Below, in pieces: positions 58,162 through 64,000 of a DNA stretch of 64,000 nt. The stretch's first letter is position 1, and each line of letters opens with the position of its first letter. This stretch comes from Azospirillum sp. TSH58 (GTDB lineage Bacteria > Pseudomonadota > Alphaproteobacteria > Azospirillales > Azospirillaceae). The notes under the pieces are model-generated. The model did no database searches, was not told where the DNA came from, and saw only the letters and a program-made list of their open reading frames with translations. The translations under genes and the position numbers were made by a program. The stretch spans positions 1 through 64,000 of the forward strand of contig NZ_CP022366.1 of assembly GCF_003119115.1 (NCBI RefSeq), given 5' to 3'.

Positions 58162-59195
58162 TTCAGGCTCTCCAGCCAGACGGCGATGGCGTGCAGATCG
58201 TCGCCGCCCAGGATCGGGAAGGACGGCATGCGGTTCTCCGGCTTGATGTGCTGCGACCCGGCGATCCAGCCGGCCAGGGCCTCCGGCGTGTTGGGCAGCG
58301 TCCCGGCGGCCAGCGCCCCGCGCCCGCCGACATGGGTCAGGTCCGGCCCCGCCGCACCGTTGGCCGGAGTCCCGCGCACCGTGTGGCAGGACCCGCAACC
58401 GGCGCGCAGGAAGGCGTCGCGCCCGGCGGCCTGCTGCGGCCCGTCGGGTTCGGCGGCGGGGCGGCGCTCGGCGGCCAGCCACTCCTCGAAGCGGTCGGGC
58501 GGTTCCACCACCACGTCGAAGGCCATCAGCGCGTGCTGGGCGCCGCAATATTCGGCGCATTGGCCGCGGTAGGTGCCCGGCCGCTCCCCGACCAGGACCA
58601 GCCGGTTCTCGTGGCCGGGGATCATGTCCATCTTGCCGCCCAGGCTGGGCACCCAGAAGCTGTGGATGACGTCCGCCGCGGTCACCACCACCTCCACCGG
58701 GCGCCCGGCGGGAATGACGAGGCGGTTGGCGGTGCGCAGCACCTCACCTCCCGCCCCGGCGCCCTCCACCCTCACGTCGGGATAGCGGACCTCCCACCAC
58801 CACATGTAGCCGGTGACCTCGATGCGCAGCGGCTCCACCCCGCCGGTGTCCGACAATTGCCGGGCCACGGCGAATTCGTAGACCTGAAGCGCGGTCAGCG
58901 TGACGATGGGAAAGACGAGGCCGCCGCCGATGATCCAGGCGCGGCTTCCGGGAAAGCGTTCCGGCCGGGCGATGACGGCGTACCCCGCCAGTGCCATGAC
59001 GAAAAGGAAGATGACCCCGCCCCCGGCGACCAGGATCAGCGTCAGGTCGAGGATCGCCTCGGCGTTGCGCCCGGCGGGGTGGAGCGCGGACTGCGGCCCC
59101 CGCTCGCAGGCCGCCAGGAGCGCCATTCCGCCGGCCAGGGCCGCTCCCCGCCAGTTCCGTCTGCGTCCCTCGCTGCGGCCAGACCTGCGGTCCAT
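58158..59195 (-). CDS. coxB: Cytochrome c oxidase subunit II with C-terminal cytochrome c domain (caa3 type)
   Basis: 345 residues. Lipobox LLAAC near residue 30, two membrane helices, CuA site HSFWVPSLGGKMD and GQCAEYCGAQHALMAF, then a cytochrome c domain with CGSCH and the axial Met in ENRMPSFPI. It takes electrons from soluble cytochrome c. Divergent from the triheme cytochrome gene. Fusion with cytochrome c classes the enzyme as caa3-type. Confidence 0.94.
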   Translation of the reverse strand: MDRRSGRSEGRRRNWRGAALAGGMALLAACERGPQSALHPAGRNAEAILDLTLILVAGGGVIFLFVMALAGYAVIARPERFPGSRAWIIGGGLVFPIVTLTALQVYEFAVARQLSDTGGVEPLRIEVTGYMWWWEVRYPDVRVEGAGAGGEVLRTANRLVIPAGRPVEVVVTAADVIHSFWVPSLGGKMDMIPGHENRLVLVGERPGTYRGQCAEYCGAQHALMAFDVVVEPPDRFEEWLAAERRPAAEPDGPQQAAGRDAFLRAGCGSCHTVRGTPANGAAGPDLTHVGGRGALAAGTLPNTPEALAGWIAGSQHIKPENRMPSFPILGGDDLHAIAVWLESLK

Positions 59196-59345
59196 GCACC
59201 CCCCTCGCGGCGTTGGCCCGCGGCGGCGGGCGGCGTCGTTGCACGGCTAAACTCACGGCAAGGCCACAGGTTCCGCCGGAACTTCGGTCATCGGGGGAGC
59301 ATTCATTCGGGGACGATCACTCACAACCGCCGGAGCGTCCCATCC

Positions 59346-60485
59346 ATGCGCAGAGTTCTGACGATCATCGGGCTGGTTCTGGGCGCCCAAGCGGTTGGGG
59401 GCTTCCTGTTCGCCTGGTCGGGGCTCTACAGCATCGCCGCCAGCAAGGAGCACTGGCCGCCGGTCCACTGGTTCTTCGGCATGGCGATGCGCAGCTCCAT
59501 CGAGACGCACGCCGCCTTCGTGAGCGATCCGCCCGACCTCGACGACCCGGCGCTGATCCGGCGCGGCGCCGGCCATTACGAGGACGGCTGCGCCCCCTGC
59601 CACGGCGCGCCGGATGTCGGCCGCAACCCGATCTCGCGCCACATGCTGCCCGCCCCGCCCTTCCTGCCGGGCCAGCCCAACGAGTGGACGGACAAGCAGC
59701 TCTATTGGATCACCTACAACGGCATCAAATACGCTGGCATGCCCGCCTGGCCCGCGCAGGCGCGCGACGACGAGCCGTGGGCGGTGGCCGCCTTCCTGCG
59801 CCGGCTGGACGGCATGAGCGCCGAGGAGTACCGCCGCCTCGCCTTCGGGGAGACGACGCCGGACGGCGACCGCTCGGCCCTGTCCGATCTGCAGATGCTG
59901 GACGGCTCCGCCCGCGAGGTTCTGGACAACTGCGCCCGCTGCCACGGCTATGACGGCGCCGGGGGCGGCCCTGCGGACAGCGCCGCCGCCTTCCCCCGCC
60001 TGTCCGGCCAGAACGCCGAGTATCTCTTCCACGCGCTGAAGGCCTACGCCGAGGGCGGCCGGCACAGCGGCATCATGCAGCCGGTCGCCGCCGGGCTCGA
60101 CGAGTCGATCCTGCGCCGCCTCGCCGACCATTATGCGGAGCAGACGGCACCCTACCCGCCCCCGTCCGCCGACGCCGATCCGGCCCTGCTGGAACTGGGC
60201 GCCCGGCTGGCCGGGTCCGGCGACCGCGACACCGGGGTGCCGGCCTGCTCCGGCTGCCACGGCGAGGACCGCGACCCCCGCTACCCCCGCCTCGACGGGC
60301 AGCACGCGAGCTACATCGCCGACCAGCTCCGCCTCTGGCAGAGGGACGCGCACGGCGACACGCCGCTGTCCAAAATCATGGGCGCCGCCGTGCGCAACCT
60401 GACGGAGGAGCAGATTCGCGCTCTGTCCCTGCATTACGCGCAGAGCCGTCCGCGGGAAACGGCGAGCGAGGAGGACCGGCGGTGA
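59346..60485 (+). CDS. Triheme c-type cytochrome
   Basis: 379 residues. An uncleaved N-terminal helix or signal (RVLTIIGLVLGAQAVGGFLFAWSG) precedes three CxxCH sites: CAPCH, CARCH and CSGCH. Met ligands follow in AGMPAWP, GIMQPV and KIMGAAVRNLT. It resembles membrane-bound dehydrogenase-type cytochromes (two-to-three heme c). Probably feeds electrons to the divergent caa3 oxidase. GTTCC-GCC-GGAAC sits in the divergent promoter region. Confidence 0.88.
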   Translation: MRRVLTIIGLVLGAQAVGGFLFAWSGLYSIAASKEHWPPVHWFFGMAMRSSIETHAAFVSDPPDLDDPALIRRGAGHYEDGCAPCHGAPDVGRNPISRHMLPAPPFLPGQPNEWTDKQLYWITYNGIKYAGMPAWPAQARDDEPWAVAAFLRRLDGMSAEEYRRLAFGETTPDGDRSALSDLQMLDGSAREVLDNCARCHGYDGAGGGPADSAAAFPRLSGQNAEYLFHALKAYAEGGRHSGIMQPVAAGLDESILRRLADHYAEQTAPYPPPSADADPALLELGARLAGSGDRDTGVPACSGCHGEDRDPRYPRLDGQHASYIADQLRLWQRDAHGDTPLSKIMGAAVRNLTEEQIRALSLHYAQSRPRETASEEDRR

Positions 60486-60571
60486 AACCCGTCGGCCATG
60501 GCCAGGCCGGACCATTCAACAAATTTTAACAGCGGTATACGCCTTTTCACAAATTCAATTCACTTTCCGCC

Positions 60572-60600
60572 TTGACCGAATGCCCACTCTCATTGTAGAT
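60572..60600 (+). promoter_or_regulatory. Promoter of the metQ region
   Basis: TTGACC (60572-60577), 17-nt spacer and GTAGAT (60595-60600), within the most AT-rich stretch nearby. Expected start is near 60607, about 20 nt before the riboswitch core. Confidence 0.5.
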
Positions 60601-60627
60601 AAAAACCCGGACGCCCAAGGGGGGCGC

Positions 60628-60680
60628 CCCGCGGCAATTTGATCGCCAGCTTGCGCCGCGTCACCAAACGCTAAAGCGCC
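60628..60680 (+). promoter_or_regulatory. SAM-II-like riboswitch
   Basis: CCGCGGCAATTTGATCGCC, AGCTTGCGCCGCG, then AAACGCTAAAGC follow the alphaproteobacterial SAM-II (metA) core: P1 is GCGGC/GCCGC, the loop has the AUUUG element, and CGCUAAA supplies the 3' strand. The loop AUCG can pair with CGAU at 60672-60675 as the pseudoknot. Gene context (methionine uptake) agrees. Exact 3' pairing is uncertain. Confidence 0.65.
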
Positions 60681-60718
60681 ACGATACCGGTCGTGGAACT
60701 CTGGAAGGAGTGACCGGA

Positions 60719-60811
60719 ATGACCATGATGACCATCCCCTCCCCAGCCGATCGGACCGGCACCGTGACGGGCCTGTGTTGCCGAATGCGCAACGCCCCGT
60801 GTCGCCGCTGA
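60719..60811 (+). CDS. Cys- and Arg-rich 30-residue leader peptide
   Basis: MTMMTIPSPADRTGTVTG is followed by LCCRMRNAPCRR and stop. GGAAGGAG lies eight bases before the ATG, the best ribosome site of the region, so translation is likely. Three Cys codons, two adjacent, and four Met make a leader peptide that senses sulfur amino acid supply plausible. It lies between the SAM-II-like element and a 66-residue ORF upstream of metQ. Confidence 0.6.
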   Translation: MTMMTIPSPADRTGTVTGLCCRMRNAPCRR

Positions 60812-60898
60812 TCCCAGCGCGCCGTCCCGTCCCATCCAGCATCCGATCCGCATGAAACCCGCGCGCCGCTGCGCCGCGGGCCGAGGGAGAACACCGTC

Positions 60899-61099
60899 AT
60901 GAGCACGTCCAGCGCCTACGCCATCGAGGTCCAGGGCCGGTCCGCCGGCATCGTCGTCGCCGGCCAGGGCGGCTTCACCTTCTTCGTGTCCGACTGGTCC
61001 TTCAAGGACCTGGACCGCAAGACCTTCCGCAACGTCGGACAGGCCGAGCGCGCCGCCAAACAGCTGGCGGCCCGGCGCTCCGGCGTGCGGCGGCGCTGA
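60899..61099 (+). CDS. Hypothetical 66-residue protein
   Basis: YAIEVQGRSAGIVVAGQGGFTFFVSDWSF looks like a small beta domain; the C-terminal half is helical and strongly basic (AAKQLAARRSGVRRR). GAGGGAG precedes the ATG. It is likely cotranscribed with metQ, 73 nt downstream. No named family recognised. Confidence 0.65.
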   Translation: MSTSSAYAIEVQGRSAGIVVAGQGGFTFFVSDWSFKDLDRKTFRNVGQAERAAKQLAARRSGVRRR

Positions 61100-61172
61100 T
61101 CGCGCGCCTGCATTTCACACCGACCCCGCGCCCGATCCGGACATTCCACACCGCCCACAAAGGACCCGTTCC

Positions 61173-61952
61173 GTGAAAGCCTTTCTGACGTCCATTGTCA
61201 CCGCCGCCCTTCTCACCGTCTCCACCGGCGCCGGCGCTGCGGCCCTGAAGCTCGGCGTGTCCGCCGGCCCCTATGGCGAGATCCTGGAATACACGGCGAA
61301 GATCGCCGCCAAGGAGGGTCTGAAGGCGGAGGTGATCGAGTTCACCGACTGGAACATGCCCAACGCCGCGCTCCAGTCCGGCGACATCGACGCCAACAAC
61401 TTCCAGCACCAGCCCTTCCTGGACAACCAGATCAAGCAGCGCGGCTACGACATCGTGCCGGTCGCCAAGAGCATCGTCGTGCCCATGGGCATCTACGCGA
61501 AGAAGGTGCAGTCGCTGGCCGACCTGAAGGAAGGGGCCAGCGTCTCCATCCCCAACGACCCGACCAACGGCGCCCGCGCCCTGTTCCTGCTGGCCAAGGC
61601 CGGGGTGATCGGGCTGAAGGACGGGGCGGGCCTGAACACCTCCATCGCCGACATCGCGTCCAACCCGAAGAAGATCAAGCTGGTCGAGCTGGACGCCGCC
61701 CAGCTTCCCCGCTCGCTGGACGACGTGGACGCCTCGGTCATCACGCTGAACTACGCGGTCCTGGCCGGGCTGAGCCCGAAGACCGCCCTGGTTCTGGAGG
61801 ACGACCAGTCGAAATGGCACCTCGTCTGGGCCGTCCGCAAGGACCGCGCCGAGGACCCGGCGATCAAGCGCTTCATCGAGCTGTACCGCTCCGCCGAGGT
61901 GCGGGACTTCATCAACACGCGCTTCAACGGCACCATCATCCCGACCTGGTGA
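61173..61952 (+). CDS. metQ: NlpA/MetQ family D-methionine-binding protein
   Basis: 259 residues. LKLGVSAGPYGEILEYTAKIAAKEGLKAEVIEFTDWNMPNAALQSGDIDANNFQHQPFLDNQIKQ (as consecutive parts) is the MetQ signature; NDPTNGARALFLLAKAGVI follows. The signal peptide has no lipobox Cys, so the protein would be soluble in the periplasm rather than a lipoprotein. GTG start with AAAGGA upstream. Its ATPase partner starts at 63688, with an acyl-CoA synthetase gene between. Confidence 0.9.
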   Translation: MKAFLTSIVTAALLTVSTGAGAAALKLGVSAGPYGEILEYTAKIAAKEGLKAEVIEFTDWNMPNAALQSGDIDANNFQHQPFLDNQIKQRGYDIVPVAKSIVVPMGIYAKKVQSLADLKEGASVSIPNDPTNGARALFLLAKAGVIGLKDGAGLNTSIADIASNPKKIKLVELDAAQLPRSLDDVDASVITLNYAVLAGLSPKTALVLEDDQSKWHLVWAVRKDRAEDPAIKRFIELYRSAEVRDFINTRFNGTIIPTW

Positions 61953-61967
61953 TCGCCACACGTTCTT

Positions 61968-62004
61968 CCCCTCTCCCCGGCTGAAGGGGAGAGGGGTCTT
62001 TCTT
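61968..62004 (+). terminator. Intrinsic terminator or attenuator after metQ
   Basis: CCCCTCTCCCC and GGGGAGAGGGG form an 11-bp stem around GGCTGAA, followed by TCTTTCTTTT. It could limit expression of the downstream genes relative to metQ. Confidence 0.8.
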
Positions 62005-62020
62005 TTCAGGAAGTTCCGTC

Positions 62021-63691
62021 ATGACCGGCCCGTTCAGCCGCACCGCCTCGATCTTCGACCGCGGCCTCGCCCCCGATCCCGCGAACCACGTCCCGCTCAG
62101 CCCTCTCAGCTTCCTGAAGCGCGCGGCGAAGGTCTATCCGGACAAGCCGGCCATCGTCCATGGCCGCCGGACCATCACCTACGCGGGGTTCCTCGACCGG
62201 GTGCGGCGCTTCGCCGGGGCGCTGCTCCGGGCCGGGGTGAGGCGCGGCGACACGGTGTCGGTGCTGGCGCCCAACGTCCCGGCCCTGCTGGAGGCGCACT
62301 ACGCGGTGCCGCTGGCCGGCGCGGTGCTGAACGCGCTGAACACCCGGCTGGACGCCGCGGCCATCGCCTTCATCCTCGACCACAGCGAGACGACGCTCCT
62401 GATCGTGGACCGCGAGCTGTCGCCGGTCGCCAGGGCGGCGCTCGCCCGGACGGAGCGCCCCGTCACGGTGGTGGAGATCGCCGACGAGCAGGTTCCCGAC
62501 GCCCCGTCGCTGGGCGCGGTGGAGTATGAGGACTTCCTGGCCGCCGCCGACCCCGCCCCCTGGCGCGGGCCGGACGACGAGTGGCAGGCCATCGCGCTGA
62601 ACTACACCAGCGGCACCACCGGCAACCCCAAGGGCGTCGTCTACCACCACCGCGGCGCCTATCTGAACGCGCTTGGCAACGCCTTCACCCTGAACGTCCG
62701 GCCCGACAGCGTCTTCCTGTGGACGCTGCCGATGTTCCACTGCAACGGCTGGACCTACAGCTGGGCGGTCACCGCCGCGGGCGGCACCCATGTCTGCCTG
62801 CGCCGGGTGGAGCCGGCGGCGATCTTCGACGCCATCGCGGAGCTGGGCGTCACCCACCTGTGCGGCGCGCCGATCGTGCTGAACCTGCTGATCCACGCCC
62901 CGGAGACGGTGCGGCAGCGCGCGCCCCGTCCGGTGATCGTGGGGACCGGCGGCGCCGCTCCGCCGTCCGCCGTCCTGGCCGGCATGGCGGCGCTGGGCTT
63001 CGAGGTGGTGCACATGTACGGGCTGACGGAATGCTACGGCCCGGCCACCGTCTGCGCCCCGCAGCCGGGCTGGGACGGGCTCGACGCCGACGGGCTGGCG
63101 CTGCAATTCGCGCGGCAGGGGGTGAACCACGTCGCGGTGGAGGACGCCACCGTGCTCGACCGCGAAACCGGCCGCCCGGTGCCCGCCGACGCGCAGACCA
63201 TCGGCGAGATCGCGCTGCGCGGCAACACGGTGATGAAGGGCTATCTGAAGAATCCCGCGGCGACGAAGGAGGCGCTGAAGGACGGCTGGTTCCGCACCGG
63301 GGACCTGGGCGTGCTGCACCCCGACGGCTATATCGAGGTGAAGGACCGCAGCAAGGACATCATCATATCCGGCGGCGAGAACATCTCGTCCCTGGAGGTG
63401 GAGGAAGCGTTGTACCGGCATCCCGCCGTTCTGGAGGCCGCCGTGGTCGCCCGCCCCGACGACCGTTGGGGGGAGAGCCCCTGCGCCTTCGTGACAGTGA
63501 AGCCCGGCGCGGCGCGCCCCTCTGAGTCCGACATAATTCAATGGTGCCGCGACCGCATTGCGCACTACAAGGTCCCGCGCACCGTTGTGTTCAGCGATCT
63601 GCCGAAGACATCGACCGGTAAAATCCAGAAGACCGTCCTGCGCGACGCGGCCCGCGATCTGGGCGCGCGTCGGGAGGCCAAGAGCGTATGA
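62021..63691 (+). CDS. Acyl-CoA synthetase (AMP-forming)
   Basis: 556 residues. P-loop-like [90 protein letters not shown] and the catalytic Lys in [14 protein letters not shown]. It activates a fatty or other carboxylic acid to its CoA ester. The stop overlaps the metN start by ATGA. Chain length preference unknown; it belongs to the medium/long-chain AlkK-like group by motif pattern. Confidence 0.92.
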   Translation: MTGPFSRTASIFDRGLAPDPANHVPLSPLSFLKRAAKVYPDKPAIVHGRRTITYAGFLDRVRRFAGALLRAGVRRGDTVSVLAPNVPALLEAHYAVPLAGAVLNALNTRLDAAAIAFILDHSETTLLIVDRELSPVARAALARTERPVTVVEIADEQVPDAPSLGAVEYEDFLAAADPAPWRGPDDEWQAIALNYTSGTTGNPKGVVYHHRGAYLNALGNAFTLNVRPDSVFLWTLPMFHCNGWTYSWAVTAAGGTHVCLRRVEPAAIFDAIAELGVTHLCGAPIVLNLLIHAPETVRQRAPRPVIVGTGGAAPPSAVLAGMAALGFEVVHMYGLTECYGPATVCAPQPGWDGLDADGLALQFARQGVNHVAVEDATVLDRETGRPVPADAQTIGEIALRGNTVMKGYLKNPAATKEALKDGWFRTGDLGVLHPDGYIEVKDRSKDIIISGGENISSLEVEEALYRHPAVLEAAVVARPDDRWGESPCAFVTVKPGAARPSESDIIQWCRDRIAHYKVPRTVVFSDLPKTSTGKIQKTVLRDAARDLGARREAKSV

Positions 63692-64000
63692 TAACCTTCG
63701 AACAGCTTCAGAAAACCTACCCGTCCCGCGGCACCGGCCAGCCGGTCCAGGCGCTCGCCGACATCGACCTGACCATCGGCCGCGGCGAGATCTACGGCAT
63801 CATCGGCCGCTCGGGCGCCGGCAAATCCACGCTGCTGCGCACCGTGAACCTGCTGGAGAAGCCGACGTCGGGGCGCGTGCTGGTGGACGGGGTGGACGTC
63901 ACCGCCCTGTCGCCGCGCGACCTGCGCGAGGCGCGGCACAGCATCGGCATGATCTTCCAGCACTTCAACCTGCTGTCCTCGCGCACGGTGTTCGACAACG
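63688..64000 (+). CDS. metN: Methionine ABC transporter ATP-binding protein, N-terminal part
   Basis: The gene runs off the right edge after 104 codons. Walker A is [26 protein letters not shown]-loop [30 protein letters not shown] and the [17 protein letters not shown] pattern are those of MetN. It overlaps the acyl-CoA synthetase stop and presumably works with MetQ and a MetI just outside the window. Confidence 0.93.
   Translation, partial: MITFEQLQKTYPSRGTGQPVQALADIDLTIGRGEIYGIIGRSGAGKSTLLRTVNLLEKPTSGRVLVDGVDVTALSPRDLREARHSIGMIFQHFNLLSSRTVFDN

Noticed and set aside
60899..61099. The 66-residue gene as a truncated transposase or toxin-antitoxin partner
   Set aside because: No partner ORF, no inverted repeats and no recognised motif; described as hypothetical.

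Overview
The window reads as chromosome or chromid sequence from a GC-rich alphaproteobacterium, most likely Azospirillum or a close relative. That assignment is an inference from gene content: TRAP and tripartite tricarboxylate transporters, oxidative sugar-acid dehydrogenase and dehydratase genes, two ccoG genes, a caa3-type oxidase and a SAM-II-type metabolite switch. Genes are densely packed, many start with GTG or overlap by ATGA, and nothing marks a phage, insertion sequence, integron or CRISPR array.

Layout. 1-3.6 kb: a sugar 1-dehydrogenase fragment, a sugar-acid dehydratase and an alpha/beta hydrolase, all broken by one-base frameshifts. 3.8-16.2 kb: a uronate catabolism region with gntR, kduD, kdgF, a TRAP transporter (also frameshifted), an aldo/keto reductase, a second gntR, methylglyoxal synthase, uxaC and uxaA. 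16.2-18.4 kb: a LysR regulator and a TauE-like permease. 18.4-27.5 kb: a tricarboxylate-type transporter with two binding proteins, TerC, a universal stress protein and a two-component system whose kinase is fused to a periplasmic binding-protein domain. 27.5-31.1 kb: ccoG, a 34-residue membrane microprotein, a DXD glycosyltransferase and a GH12 glycosidase. 31.2-38.4 kb: class II aldolase, an SMP-30 lactonase, PEP carboxylase and a MocR regulator. 38.5-47.6 kb: second ccoG, an ion channel, a GSH-type isomerase, a response regulator and miscellaneous genes. 47.6-50 kb: thiOSG under a TPP riboswitch. 50-55 kb: mgtE, a STAS protein, tRNA-Leu(GAG), lipB and acylphosphatase. 55-60.5 kb: caa3-type oxidase and a triheme cytochrome c. 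60.5-64 kb: a SAM-II-like switch, a Cys-rich short ORF, metQ, an acyl-CoA synthetase and the start of metN.

The strongest new signal is regulatory. Eight AT-rich palindromes close to TGATATAYTARTATA stand out from the GC-rich background between 5 and 36.6 kb. Most sit between a TTGNNN -35 and a TATNNN -10 element spaced 17-18 nt apart, the position expected of a repressor operator. They precede gntR1-kduD-kdgF-TRAP, the aldo/keto reductase, gntR2, mgsA, uxaC-uxaA and ppc. Two more precede no protein gene. Each of those is followed about 105-120 nt later by a strong intrinsic terminator, and the two putative transcripts share a GACGTTTC(C)TCC block. I propose a uronate-responsive GntR regulon that includes two related small RNAs and a methylglyoxal branch.

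Single-base losses of G or C are concentrated in 0.2-3.3 kb and 7.4-8.8 kb and look more like base-calling error than gene decay. Reading frames elsewhere are clean.
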